Notes under the pieces: model-generated | The model's database searches: none | Told to the model about the DNA's origin: nothing | Seen by the model: the letters and a program-made list of their open reading frames with translations, nothing else | Source: Zygnema cylindricum | Taxonomy: Eukaryota; Streptophyta; Zygnematophyceae; Zygnematales; Zygnemataceae | Length of the DNA: 33,809 bases | Assembly: GCA_037447655.1 (NCBI GenBank) | Contig: JBBHKE010003168.1 | Coordinates: 1-33,809, forward strand | Direction: 5' to 3' | Shown here: positions 19,821-28,620 of the stretch, piece after piece | Layout: each line of letters starts with the position of its first letter | Numbering within the stretch: the first letter of the stretch is position 1 | Made by a program: the position numbers and the translations under genes

Positions 19821-20645
19821 TATGTTCAATCTTCTATTTTACCTAGGTGTTTGAGAAACTAAAAAAAAGTTGTTTGCACATTATTTGAAAGATATAAAGA
19901 CTAACTGTCCCAAAAAAGCTCGTCTCCTTATTCTCAAATGTCAAACTTATCAAATGTTGAAATTTTCTTCTAGTTCTGAAATGCTGAAATTGTCTCCTTG
20001 TTTTCATTTGCCAAATGCCAAATACCGAATTTTTTGCCTTCATTGTTGCAAAAACTTCAAACCAAAATCATATTTCCTCTCCCTAAATCATAAAAATAAA
20101 CCTTTGTAATCGTATTAATGCATTTTCAATGAAGAGAAAAGTTAACAACTTTCCTCTTAAGAGTCGTGTGCTTGTACATAGTTTGGCACGTTACAAAACT
20201 GGCCAAGGAATGTATTAAACACGAGACCGTAGGAGGAAAGTCCTAACAAAGTTTCCTTCTCTTTTTATCGAAAATGTATTCAATGCCATTACAAATAATA
20301 TTGTTGATGATTGGAGATGTTTTTGGTTTGAAACTTTGTGAAAAAACAATACAACGATCTTCTGAAAAACCAAATGGCCACCCAAAACATTACTTCAAGA
20401 TGTTGCAAAACAAAACTGAATCGGGTCAAAAAAATTGAAAAACAAAAATAAATTGAACCAAAAAAATCATAAAGTTCTCAGAATAAAGGTGAAAACAATA
20501 CCAAATCACAAAATACATCAAAGGGTTGGAATCTAAATGATCCCATTTTTCAACAACATTTGATGACGTTTGCAATTTGCCAAAACAAGGCAAAAAAAAA
20601 AAACAATAAAAAAAAATTAGACCAAAAATACTCGTTTACCCACCT
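19821..20645. other. AT-rich intergenic DNA, nothing recognised
   Basis: Short ORFs on both strands (for example 19870-20109) lack any recognisable feature. Several A runs occur (20589-20620). I see no transposon ends or RNA genes. Confidence 0.4.
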
Positions 20646-20657
20646 TTAAGGAAAATG

Positions 20658-20735
20658 GAAGGAGAGAGGGAGGGATGGAGGGAACAACGGAGGGGACAAG
20701 GGAGTGCGGGATGGAGGGAGGCAGGGAATGAGGAA
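20658..20735 (+). repeat. G-rich GGGA/GGAGG low-complexity tract
   Basis: A purine-rich stretch of GGAGAGAGGGAGGGATGGAGGG type with multiple GGG runs; possible G-quadruplex on the plus strand. The flanks, including 20736-21300, are AT-rich with no gene seen. Confidence 0.65.
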
Positions 20736-21309
20736 CCTTTTATTACATATACACATGCGTCTCAATCAAAAATGTATAAAGATATAATAATTGTTTTTAC
20801 TTCATTCAACTTGTAAGTTGTTTAATCAATCACCTCTAACCTCCATATATTGTAGTTAACCCCACAACACCAAGCTTGTCTTCCAAATGTTAAGCAAACT
20901 TAAAAAAAAAAAAATCTCCATTTGTCTTTCAAAATCATCCATACACCTAACTTAGAAAAATAAAAGTCAGCATGATCGAAAAACACATTTTGAAAGAAAT
21001 GTATATGTCAACGACAATTTTTCTTTTCTTTTTACTCATTCAGTATCATTTCCCAAAATACTCCTAAAATTTTCATCATTTTTTTAAGTGATTAAGCCCA
21101 AAAAAAAACATTCTAAATTTATTTAATTCACAATTTTATATTTTTATTTTCTTGTTTTTTTTTTAAGTTGTCTATTTAGTTAAATTCAAAAACAATTTTA
21201 TAAAGTATTTTTTTATTTCAACTAAAAATCATTTCATTTTCAATTTTATTATTTTTTCATTTTAACACAATGAATTTCAAACTCATTATTTCATGCGATA
21301 AAAACTATA

Positions 21310-22010
21310 ATTAGATAATACCCCTCCCTCTCCATCTCTTGCTCCATCTCACTCTTTTTAGACCCCTAAAAAGATTTGCGTTTAAGTAAGAAAAATATCT
21401 TTTACCCTCCCTTCATCCCATCATCGCCCCTCGCCTTTCCACCCTTTTTTGTTCTAGTGCTCTATCTCGCTCTCTTATCTTCCTCTCTCTTGTCTCTAAT
21501 TTCTTTCTACTTCTCTCTTTCTCCAAAAAAAAATAGAAAAGAGATAAAGATGGAGATAAAGATAGAGAGAAAAAATAGAAAAAAAATAGAGATGGAGATA
21601 AAGATAGAGAAGAGAGGGTGAAGGTGAGGGCAAGGATTAACGCGAGAAAGCTCTCTTATCTCCCTCTCTCTTGTCTCTAATTTCTTTCTACTTCTCTCTT
21701 TTTCTAAAAATAGGAAAGAGATCTAGATGAAGATAAAGAAAGAGAGGAGAGGGTGAACGTGAGGGCCACGGCCAACGCCAGAAAGAGAGAGGGGGAGAGG
21801 GAAAAAAAGGTGAGCGAGAGAGGGGGAGAGGAAAAGAAAAGAGACAGGTGTGAGAATCATTTAGAAGAGAACAACAAGATAAAAACTAGAGAGAAGCGAA
21901 AGAAAAAGAGAGAGAAAAGAGGTAGAGATATCGGAGGTGGAGAGGGAGAGGAGAAAGAAAGAGAGGGAGGGTAAGGGAAAGAAAGAGATGAGAGGAAAAT
22001 AGAGGGGATG
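21310..22010. repeat. CT/GA tracts with a 181-bp tandem duplication
   Basis: A pyrimidine-rich part (21320-21520) turns abruptly into a purine-rich part (21530-22010). GCTCTCTTATCTYCCTCTCT starts copies at 21469 and 21650; each contains a CT block and then a GA block, so each unit can fold back on itself. The apparent ORFs (81 and 73 codons of Lys, Arg and Glu) are products of the low-complexity DNA. Confidence 0.8.
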
Positions 22011-22239
22011 GTTAAAACCGTCAATGATAACTGTTTTGAAAAGTATATTTTAAATTGTTGAAAAATCTCATAAAAATCTCACCTGTCTTGTTTTCTCAAA
22101 GGTTGTCTCTCCACTAACTCCCACCACTAGATTCTCCTCTAAAGGTTTTTGATGGTCCCTCCTTGGCCGCCATGGAGAGCTTATTTTTTGCAAACATAAT
22201 TTGAACGTGACAAAAGAGAAAAGAGAAAGAGACGGGGAG

Positions 22240-22318
22240 AGGAAGAAGGAGAGTATAGAAGGTAAAAACATGGTGGGCGAAAGAGAGTGATATTGGAGAA
22301 AGATATTCAAGATGAAAG
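22240..22318. repeat. Short dispersed repeat shared with 25315-25365
   Basis: GAAGGTAAAAACATGGTGGG, CGAAAGAGAGTGATATTGGA and GAAAGAT match GAAGGTAAGGGCATGGTGGG, CGAAAAAGAAAGATATTGGA and GAAGGAT. About 55 bases are shared in the same orientation. It is probably a fragment of a larger dispersed repeat; ends are not visible. The rest of 22010-22500 shows nothing else recognisable. Confidence 0.6.
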
Positions 22319-22500
22319 AGAGAAGAACTATGACAAGGAAAAATACAGAAAACAAAAGATAAAACAAAAGGAGAAAAGATAAATACAAAAGAGAAGCACG
22401 AGGAGAAAAATTCTTCTCATTATAATCGGTGAATTGAGTGTAAAAAATAAAGAAGCTAAGTACTACTTTGGATTCTACTATGTCTTACACTAGATTTAGA

Positions 22501-22942
22501 GTGGACTAATTACACGACGTCCACAAAAAAATTGAAGCCGCAAAAGACAAAAATGTATAACTAGTGACGGCCAATGACAATGTCGGTAGACGACAAAGAT
22601 AGAACATAAAAAATATTTAGTACATGGAATCTTTCACGAAAAAATGTTTTAGTAGACAATAAATGTGGTTGATGGCTGATGTACAGTTTGTCGTTTCTTG
22701 TCAGTGAAACGACGAGACGAATCAAGAAACAGTTCACTTAACAACACGACAAATAAATACAATGGTTACAGGTTGTGAACGGCTAGTACTGAAGGTATCC
22801 GTACGTTAACAATGTCGTTACATGAATCGGCGTAAAAGGACGTGATACGACACTACAGAACTACATTGAAAATGTAATACGCACAAAGGTACATTTGTGA
22901 AAGTGAGATTTACTAATTAAATAATTGAAATTGTACTTCAAC
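22501..22942. repeat. Repeat family B, copy 2
   Basis: This copy begins GTGGACTAATTACACGACGT, in which GTGGAC and GTCCAC face each other. It shares with 28190-28440 GTGAAACRACGAGACRRATC, AACAACACGACAAATAAATA, TACGTTAACAATG and ACTACATTGAAAATGTAATA, and shares its first half with 18834-19338. It is the fullest copy. No ORF or transposase is seen, and no clear target duplication. Confidence 0.75.
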
Positions 22943-23984
22943 ACTCTTTTTAAATTTTAGTTGTGGAAATGGAAAAATGGTTGTGAAAGGGAAAACGCGG
23001 GAAAAGGTTGATGGAAAAAAATGAGCCTTGAATAAAAAAGAAAACAAATTCATTATAATACTGAAATCCAATCAATAAAAAAAATACGAATTTGGAAATA
23101 ATGTCCGACGTAAAATCTAAGTGGAAAATGGTTTGTGAGAAAAAATCTTTTATGATTCAAAGAGATGTGATAACTTAAGATTTGTGTATGAGAAAAATTA
23201 AAGGTGGAATGGAAGAATTACAAAATAGAAAAGAAAAACTGGAAAGCAATTATCAAATCTAGTGCAATGAAAAAAAAAAGTCACAACTAAAAATGCATGT
23301 CAATGCTCAGTCTCATTTTTAGCAGAAAAATGAGAGATTAAAAGAGTAAGTGAAATAAGGTGGAAAGAACGAGAAAATGGCAATGTATCTAAATATGGGA
23401 GAGGAAATAGAACTTAACACACTCGGTGATAATGAAGTAATGTTGACAAAAGATGAAGTATTGATTTTTTTTTTTGATAAAAGTAAGATATAAAAAAGGT
23501 TGGTGAAAACTATAAATATAGAAAAAAAGAAATTGTTCAATAGGAATACAAAGATGGAGGAATTGAAAAATCTTAAAAAAAAAGCACATAGCAATAGTGG
23601 TTGTTGAAAGGAAAAAAATAGAGGTGTTTAGAAATTTGGAAGAAAGATGAGCAGTAGTTTCCTTCTGATGCTGTAATTATCCGGAAAATATCTCTAAAAA
23701 GAGAGGGTGGCAGATAGATGTGAAAATAGAATGTCAATGGGATCTTTGAAGACAAAACCTCCATTAATTAAACACTCCGAAAAGACCTCCAAAATGTCAA
23801 AATTAGAGAAACGATATAATAATTTTATAATGTAAGGTGGTTGGTGAAGTGGAATAATAGAATGTTGGGGAATTTTAGAAGGGAAGATGAAAAAGACATT
23901 CCAAAACTTTGTTGAAAAGAGGTAATTAATAGTTCACTTCCCTATTTTAGTTTTGCTTTAAAGAAAGAGAGTGAGGATCAAAGG
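22943..23984. other. AT-rich, purine-biased DNA, nothing recognised
   Basis: GGAAAATG- and GAAAAAAA-type words dominate, and the opposite strand yields Phe-rich ORFs that are composition artefacts. GACCTCCAAAATGTCAAAAT near 23785 resembles GGCCTCCAAAATGCCAAAAA near 24915, hinting at another old dispersed repeat. Confidence 0.4.
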
Positions 23985-24815
23985 CGCGCCATGGCTGCCG
24001 CCATATTTAAAAAGTGGCAGTTTTTGAAGTAAACGGTATTTTACTAAAATGATGCCTAAGTCTAGATTCTCTAGACCTGCGACCTCTAGATTCTCTATAG
24101 CTTAACGCCTTAACCATTAAGACGTTACGAAACGATACACGTGACGGGTTTCATAAATATACAAACACTAACGCAACAGCTAATTAACAGCAGACTAACC
24201 AAAAGAAGCAATTCCTGCATGTACGCGAATCTGAACCGTGTAAAATATGTTTTGATCGAACGACTGACATTATAGCCGCCACGCGAACTGAGATTTGGCG
24301 GCATACGGAGATAGCGTCACGCGGTGCCACGTGGCGCCACAATATTTGATACCGGAGAAGATGGGAGGAGGAACCATGGCTTCCGATTTGACAGGTGTCA
24401 CCTTGTAAACCTTGTCGTACACTGGTCGTACAATAAGTACATCGCCCATTGTACCTTCTTTTACTATATAGTATTCCTATTGGACTAGGGTTTAGTAATA
24501 GGTAGGCGTGAGTAGGCAGACTGAGACTTAGTAATATTTAGGTACCTCTCTCTCTAAGAGAGTTTGTAACTATAAAGGTCATCTTTGACCAACCATAACT
24601 TACTGCTCAGGGGAGCAAATTCAGTGATTCATTTTGCGTTTAACTCAGAGGAGTCTTGTCCTCGCAGGGGTGAGAGTGGTCAGAATATTTGTGTGTCTGG
24701 GCGGGGCTTATTCAGTGGGAAAGTAGAAGGGGCAAATATTATCCTAGAGGCTTTACATAGGCTGCTCATTTTGTGGGTCAATGGAGACCACAGAATTTCA
24801 AGCTCCAATAAACAG
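23985..24815 (+). mobile_element. Repeat family C, copy 2
   Basis: Related to 11726-12834 in the same orientation. On the minus side GCCATGGCG (~23989) and a decayed tRNA-like segment (24066-24120, TTAATGGTTAAGGCG as A box) hold the same relative places. Hairpins GGTCATCTTTGACC (24577-24590) and TGCTCAGGGGAGCA (24604-24617) match copy 1, as does CTCTCTCTCTAAGAGAG just before them. The homologous ORF starts at 24585. Neither end shows a clear direct repeat, so the boundaries are approximate. Confidence 0.7.
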
Positions 24816-24869
24816 AAACGTTGTCTAAAAAAAGTAACATGGCGAATGGAGGTACAATTTGAATATTGA
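24585..24869 (+). CDS. Unrecognised 94-codon ORF in family C copy 2
   Basis: It begins MTNHNLLLRGANSVIHFAFN and aligns in register with the ORF at 12515-12805 through the GGANIILEA-like segment (here EGANIILEALHRLL) and a final G..RIS. After about codon 75 the two sequences diverge, so the last 20 residues are probably read-through into unrelated DNA. Three Cys are in the middle part; no known domain. Function unknown, and a neutral shared frame is a fair alternative. Confidence 0.3.
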   Translation: MTNHNLLLRGANSVIHFAFNSEESCPRRGESGQNICVSGRGLFSGKVEGANIILEALHRLLILWVNGDHRISSSNKQKRCLKKVTWRMEVQFEY

Positions 24870-25372
24870 GGGATCTTAAAAGATGAAACTTCACGTGCTG
24901 AAAGAATTCAGGGAGGCCTCCAAAATGCCAAAAACAAAGATAAAAAAAATTGAAATTTTGAAAAAATGTCAAAAATGGATGGAGGATAGAATCTTGAAAA
25001 ATGAACTTTTTGTGTTCCAACCAACCAAAGACCCTTTGAAACCGAAAATAACAGAATGTGGAAAGAATCCAAAAAGGTAGAAAAGAGAAATGAACATATA
25101 TATATAAAAAAAATAAATCTAAAAAAATGACATTTAAAATGACAAAATGGAAAAAATGGAATAATTTGACGACCAAAATTGTAATCTTTAAATAAATGTC
25201 TCGAAAATAATTTGCTTCTAAAAAAAATGTTTTGCCAAAATAGAAAAAACGAAGTGGAAAAAATAAGAGAAGAGAAACTGCACAAATGAAAAACATGGTG
25301 TGGCCCATAACGTGTAGAAGGTAAGGGCATGGTGGGCGAAAAAGAAAGATATTGGAGAAGGATCAAATACGG
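24870..25372. other. A-rich DNA, with the second copy of the 55-bp repeat
   Basis: Purine-biased sequence whose opposite strand gives long Phe-rich ORFs (24778-25308 and 24908-25366); I take these as composition artefacts, since they lack any domain and mirror A runs. The repeat shared with 22240-22318 lies at 25315-25365, directly before the tRNA-like repeat at 25373. Confidence 0.5.
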
Positions 25373-25531
25373 TATACAACTTATCGCACAGGCGCCAAAG
25401 TGTTAGCTTTGGAAAATGTCCTAGCCGGGTATTGAATCTGGGACCTATGAGTGTCGTACATTAGCTCTACCAATTAAGCTACCAGACCAATGTCTACGCA
25501 AACGCCTAATACCAAATTTATACGACGATGA
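25373..25531 (-). repeat. tRNA-like (SINE-type) repeat, copy 1
   Basis: On the minus strand it runs from CATCGTCGTATAAATTTGG to AAGTTGTATA and contains GTAGCTTAATTGGTAGAGC (A-box and D-arm like) and AGATTCAATACCC (B-box like). The anticodon loop position reads ACGACAC, as in Val(GAC). The T-stem is mismatched and acceptor pairing is poor, so this is a tRNA relic. The matching plus-strand copy is at 27934-28090. A pol III-type SINE is the likeliest explanation (inference). Confidence 0.65.
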
Positions 25532-26522
25532 CACACTTGCAGACCTGTTCACTGCAATTCTGAGACCTCCATTGGTACTCCGAATAAGCAGTTCACCCGA
25601 AGCCTCTAGGATAGCCCGAACCTTTTGCACTTTGCACAACTCTTTCTGAGACCTCCACTGGTACTCAATATAAGCATCCTTTCCTCTATGATAAATGAAC
25701 TCCCAAGCCTCATGAGAGCTCATCCCCGGCCGCATAGATAAACCTGCACCTTGCGTAACTCTTCAGACCTCAATGGTACTCACTACAGTCACCCAAAGCA
25801 TCTATGATAGCCCGAACCTTTTGCACTTTGCACAACTCTAACTCCACTTGACATACACCATCAGCCACCACCCAAGGAAGTCAAGACTTCGAGTCTACCA
25901 CAAAAAGAATTAGGCAATTTGCTCCCTAGAGCAGTAAATTATGAATGGCCAAAGATGGCCTACAAATACACATGAGAGAGGCGGCTACCTCTAAAATGTC
26001 TAAGTCCTAAACCCCTTTCTAAGCCCCTTTCTACTAATGTACTTTACCAATCACAAAACCTGCATAAAGAGCACCGCGCCGGGGTACTTTCTCAGATGAC
26101 CAATCACGACATAGCCATAAAGATGACGTCTATCACATCCGGACTTGTTGTGATGCCTCCCAGAGTTTTCGCAAATCAATGAGACGCTACCGCGTGTCAT
26201 TCTATGTGGTTGTGGCCGCAAACTGCTAAGGCAACCATTTTGCGATGTCGGCTCACACCATGGTCGCCCAATTTGAAGCCGGCTTTTAATACAAGCCGGT
26301 GAAACAAATGTCCGTAGCATTTGTTTCGTTCGGTACATAAAGTACAACTGAATTTATGTTCCAGAATCCGTTTATCTAGTTAAATGAAACATCGTATGAA
26401 TACATGTACTATATCCGAGAACAGATCTTACACTATAGGATAACGTTATAGGCTGTCGGCTATCACTTTTTGGTAAGGATAACTTTACCTGCTACGTGTC
26501 TCCTTAGACAGTATAGGCAGCC

Positions 26523-26690
26523 ATGGCTTTGGCTCCCTCTCCAGTCTTCAGTGACTGCAACAAGTGTGGGGACTGCAACAAGTGTGGGGACTGCAACAAG
26601 TGTGGAGTTAGAAGCAAGCTTCCTTTGTTGTTTTTCCTTTTCATTTTTCCTAATTTAGGCCTAAAAAACACACAAACAGAAAAACTCTAA
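26523..26690 (+). CDS. Short unrecognised ORF with CNKCGD triple repeat
   Basis: From the ATG in GCAGCCATGGCTTTGGCTCC the frame reads MALAPSPVFS followed by three copies of DCNKCG and then VRSKLPLLFFLFIFPNLG. Copies 1 and 2 of family C have the same ATG context on the matching strand but stop soon (MALASSPMS in copy 1). The Cys pairs are reminiscent of metal-binding peptides such as metallothioneins, but the repeat is an 18-bp minisatellite and the tail is hydrophobic, so I make no functional claim. Confidence 0.25.
   Translation: MALAPSPVFSDCNKCGDCNKCGDCNKCGVRSKLPLLFFLFIFPNLGLKNTQTEKL
26548..26604. repeat. 18-bp minisatellite, three units
   Basis: GACTGCAACAAGTGTGGG repeats three times with a final base change at the end of the third unit. 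Copy 1 of family C has only one related unit (GTGACTGCGACAAG on its minus strand), so the array expanded in this copy. Confidence 0.85.
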
Positions 26691-26784
26691 ATTCTACATT
26701 CACAACGCAATACACCCGTGTGGAGTCCAGAGTGGACAATTCTCCAATAGGTCCCTTCACGATGTACTCCAACTCGTGTGGCTT

Positions 26785-26820
26785 GTCATCGCCCCCTGGC
26801 TGTGATACCATATTGCTAAC
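26785..26820 (-). promoter_or_regulatory. PBS-like sequence at outer end of left arm
   Basis: The minus strand reads GTTAGCAATATGGTATCACA and then GCCAGGGGGCGATGAC. TGGTATCACAGCCAGG is one base from TGGTATCAGAGCCAGG, the complement of the 3' end of initiator Met tRNA, and it lies three bases after a possible LTR end (GTTAGCA). The right arm has the same arrangement at 27880-27913. Confidence 0.5.
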
Positions 26821-27444
26821 ACAAATTTGACCGTTAACAACTCTCTTTTCAGCTTTATTTAGTAGTTCTCGAGATTGACTTTCGTCACATCCATCTCCTC
26901 CACCGTTCTTGCTAACTCATATTTGACCATTGAAAGTTGTTTTTTAGCATTCTTTCGCAGTTCTCGAGTTTGACTTCCGTCAAATCCCTCTCTTCCACCG
27001 TTTTTGTTAACTCAAATTTAATCGTTGAAAGCTGTCCGTGAAGCTGGTCATATGTCTCATTTTTTTTTTATGTTTTCATTTAAACGTTTGATCTCCCTCA
27101 GGGAACCTTCAACACCGATTCAATCTCAACAAGCTTCGCAACTTTATTCTCATTTTGCACTGTTGTCAGTTTAGATTAAATCATGGCAACTAGCTCCACC
27201 ACCTGTCTTTTGTCATTTTTTGACCCTCAACATTTGTGTTTGAAGCTGGTCATAGGCATCGTTTTCCTTTTATTGTTGTCGTTCAACCGCTCAAAATTCG
27301 TCAAAGAAAACATACATGGTAGAGGTAGGTTGATTTAAACTATACGGCATGGTGAGAAAGTGGGGAAAGAAAGAGAGGGAAATCGAGATTTTGAATTAGA
27401 ACATTAAAAGGGAAAACAAAGCCTATGATCAATTTTAAACACAG

Positions 27445-27813
27445 ATGACGAGGGTCGAAAATGATAAAAGATTTGTGATTGAGCTACTTGCCAAGATTAA
27501 ATCTAAATCGTCAACGGTCAAAAATGAGAAAAAAGTTGCGAAGCTTGTCGAGATTCAATCCGTGTTGGGTGATTCTTTGAGGGAGATTGAACGTTGGATT
27601 AAGAACATTAAAAAGGAAATCAAGGCATACGACCAGCTTCACGCACAACTTTCAATGATTAAATTTGAGTTAACGAAAACGGTGGACGAGAGGGATTTGA
27701 CGGAAGTCAAACTCAAAAACAAAGAAAAAATGCTAAAAAATGACCTTTCTACGGTCAAATGTGAGTTAGCGAGAACGGTGGAGGAGAGGGATTCGACGAG
27801 GAGAAGAATGTGA
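27445..27813 (+). CDS. 122-codon coiled-coil ORF, unrecognised
   Basis: The frame opens MTRVENDKRFVIELLAKIKS and is rich in Lys, Glu and Leu with heptad-like spacing, so a coiled coil is probable. It has an internal repeat: FELTKTVDERDLTEVKLKNK is echoed by CELARTVEERDSTRRRM, and after the stop another frame continues TEVKLEKCEKELK. Upstream, AACATTAAAAGGGAAAACAA echoes AACATTAAAAAGGAAATCAA inside the ORF, so the protein was built of repeated units. The opposite arm (26820-27250, minus strand) encodes a broken relative. It could be a gag-like or captured host fragment; I cannot name a family. Confidence 0.45.
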   Translation: MTRVENDKRFVIELLAKIKSKSSTVKNEKKVAKLVEIQSVLGDSLREIERWIKNIKKEIKAYDQLHAQLSMIKFELTKTVDERDLTEVKLKNKEKMLKNDLSTVKCELARTVEERDSTRRRM

Positions 27814-27879
27814 CAGAAGTCAAACTTGAAAAGTGCGAAAAAGAGTTAAAAAGATAGTTGTCAACAATCACATTTGAAG

Positions 27880-27913
27880 TAGCAATATGGTATCGAAGCC
27901 AGGGGACGATGGT
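27880..27913 (+). promoter_or_regulatory. PBS-like sequence at outer end of right arm
   Basis: GTAGCAATATGGTATCGAAG, then CCAGGGGACG. TGGTATCGAAGCCAGG differs from the initiator Met tRNA complement at two positions. It mirrors the PBS-like sequence of the left arm. A third, weaker match (TGGTATCGGAGTCA) lies at about 28108, after the tRNA-like repeat. Confidence 0.5.
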
Positions 27914-27933
27914 GGTTTGCCTATGAGTCGCTA

Positions 27934-28090
27934 ATCATCGTATAAATTTGGGATTAGGCATTTGCGTACACATCGGCTGGGTAGCCTGGTTGGTAGAGCT
28001 AATGTACGACACACACATGTCATAAGTTCAATACTGGGTTTGGCCATTTTTGAACGCTAACACTTTGACTCCCAAAAAATAAGTTGTATA
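27934..28090 (+). repeat. tRNA-like (SINE-type) repeat, copy 2
   Basis: From ATCATCGTATAAATTTGGGA to AAGTTGTATA it aligns with the reverse complement of 25373-25531. GTAGCCTGGTTGGTAGAGC is a good A-box/D-arm match, and AAGTTCAATACTGG stands at the B box. The core is about 27974-28045. Its folding is imperfect, so a working tRNA is unlikely. It directly follows the right arm of the inverted repeat. Confidence 0.65.
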
Positions 28091-28189
28091 TTGTCGATTT
28101 CCAAAATGGTATCGGAGTCAATCAACCACATTTATTGTCTACTAAAAGATTCTTTTGTGGAAGATTCTATGTTTTAAATACTTTTTTTA

Positions 28190-28440
28190 TACTTTGCCGT
28201 TTGTTGTTAGTGAAACAACGAGACAGATCAAGTGACGGTTTGCTTAACAACACGACAAATAAATATAATGATTACCAGTTATGAATAGATAATTATAAAG
28301 GTATCAATACGTTAACAATGAAGTTAAATGAATCGATTTAAAATGACGTGAAACGACACTACTACATTGAAAATGTAATACACATGTAGTACATTTGTGA
28401 AAGTACAACTAATTATACAATTGGAATTGTTTTTCAATAG
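28190..28440. repeat. Repeat family B, copy 3 (right part only)
   Basis: TTTGTTGTTAGTGAAACAAC, GAGACAGATCAAG, AACAACACGACAAATAAATA, TACGTTAACAATG and ACTACATTGAAAATGTAATA match 22680-22942 in order. The left half of the family is missing; unrelated sequence, including the PBS-like TGGTATCGGAGTC, is in its place. Confidence 0.75.
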
Positions 28441-28620
28441 AGAGGGAGAGGGAGAGGGCGAGGGCGAGGGCGAGGGTGAAGGCGAGGGAGAGGGAGAGGG
28501 TAGAGAGGAGGGAGAGAGAGAAGGAGAGGGGGAGGGCGAGGGTGAGAGAAAAGGAGAGGGAAAGAGAGAGGAGGGAGAAAGAAATGACAGGGAGAAAAAA
28601 AGGAGAAGAGATTAGAAAGG
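28441..28620 (+). repeat. (GGGMGA)n hexanucleotide tract, G-quadruplex-prone
   Basis: Units GGGAGA and GGGCGA run from 28444 to about 28505 with almost regular GGG every six bases, then decay into GA-rich DNA to about 28620. Regular GGG-N3 spacing is a strong G-quadruplex pattern on the plus strand. The Glu-Gly ORF on this strand (28397-28615) is a by-product. Confidence 0.85.

Larger units (their letters stand above)
25540..26690 (-). mobile_element. Repeat family C, copy 3 (reverse orientation)
   Basis: The minus strand corresponds to the plus strand of copies 1 and 2. TGCTCCCTAGAGCA (25920-25933) and GGCCAAAGATGGCC (25947-25960) keep both hairpins. GGCAGCCATGGCTTTGGC at 26518-26535 matches the GCCATGGCT block of copy 1. 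The copy has internal duplications: CTAGGATAGCCCGAACCTTT (25605) recurs as CTATGATAGCCCGAACCTTT (25803), and a third variant of GAGACCTC(C)A..GGTACTC is present. The tRNA-like segment is not recognisable here. Boundaries are approximate. Confidence 0.7.
26785..27913. repeat. Large imperfect inverted repeat (head-to-head)
   Basis: The minus strand of 26785-27300 corresponds to the plus strand of about 27372-27913. Shared blocks include AAGTTGCGAAGCTTGT, GAGATTSAATCSGTGTTG, GACCAGCTTCACGSACA, TTGAGTTAACRAAAACGGTG, GGGATTTGACGGAAGTCAAA and, at the outer ends, GCAATATGGTATC. About 70 bases lie between the arms. The right arm is less decayed and holds the 122-codon ORF; the left arm has several frame breaks. 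Transcription through both arms would give a long hairpin RNA (inference). Confidence 0.82.

Noticed and set aside
22068-22388. 106-codon minus-strand ORF rich in Ser, Leu and Phe that could look like a membrane protein
   Set aside because: Composition artefact of GA-rich sequence; no start context, neighbours or domain.
24778-25308. 176-codon minus-strand Phe-rich ORF
   Set aside because: Opposite strand of A-rich DNA; low complexity, no domain, overlaps the family C frame on the other strand.
27974-28045. Functional tRNA gene
   Set aside because: A and B boxes are present, but anticodon, T and acceptor stems pair poorly and a similar decayed copy exists; a tRNA-derived repeat is more likely.
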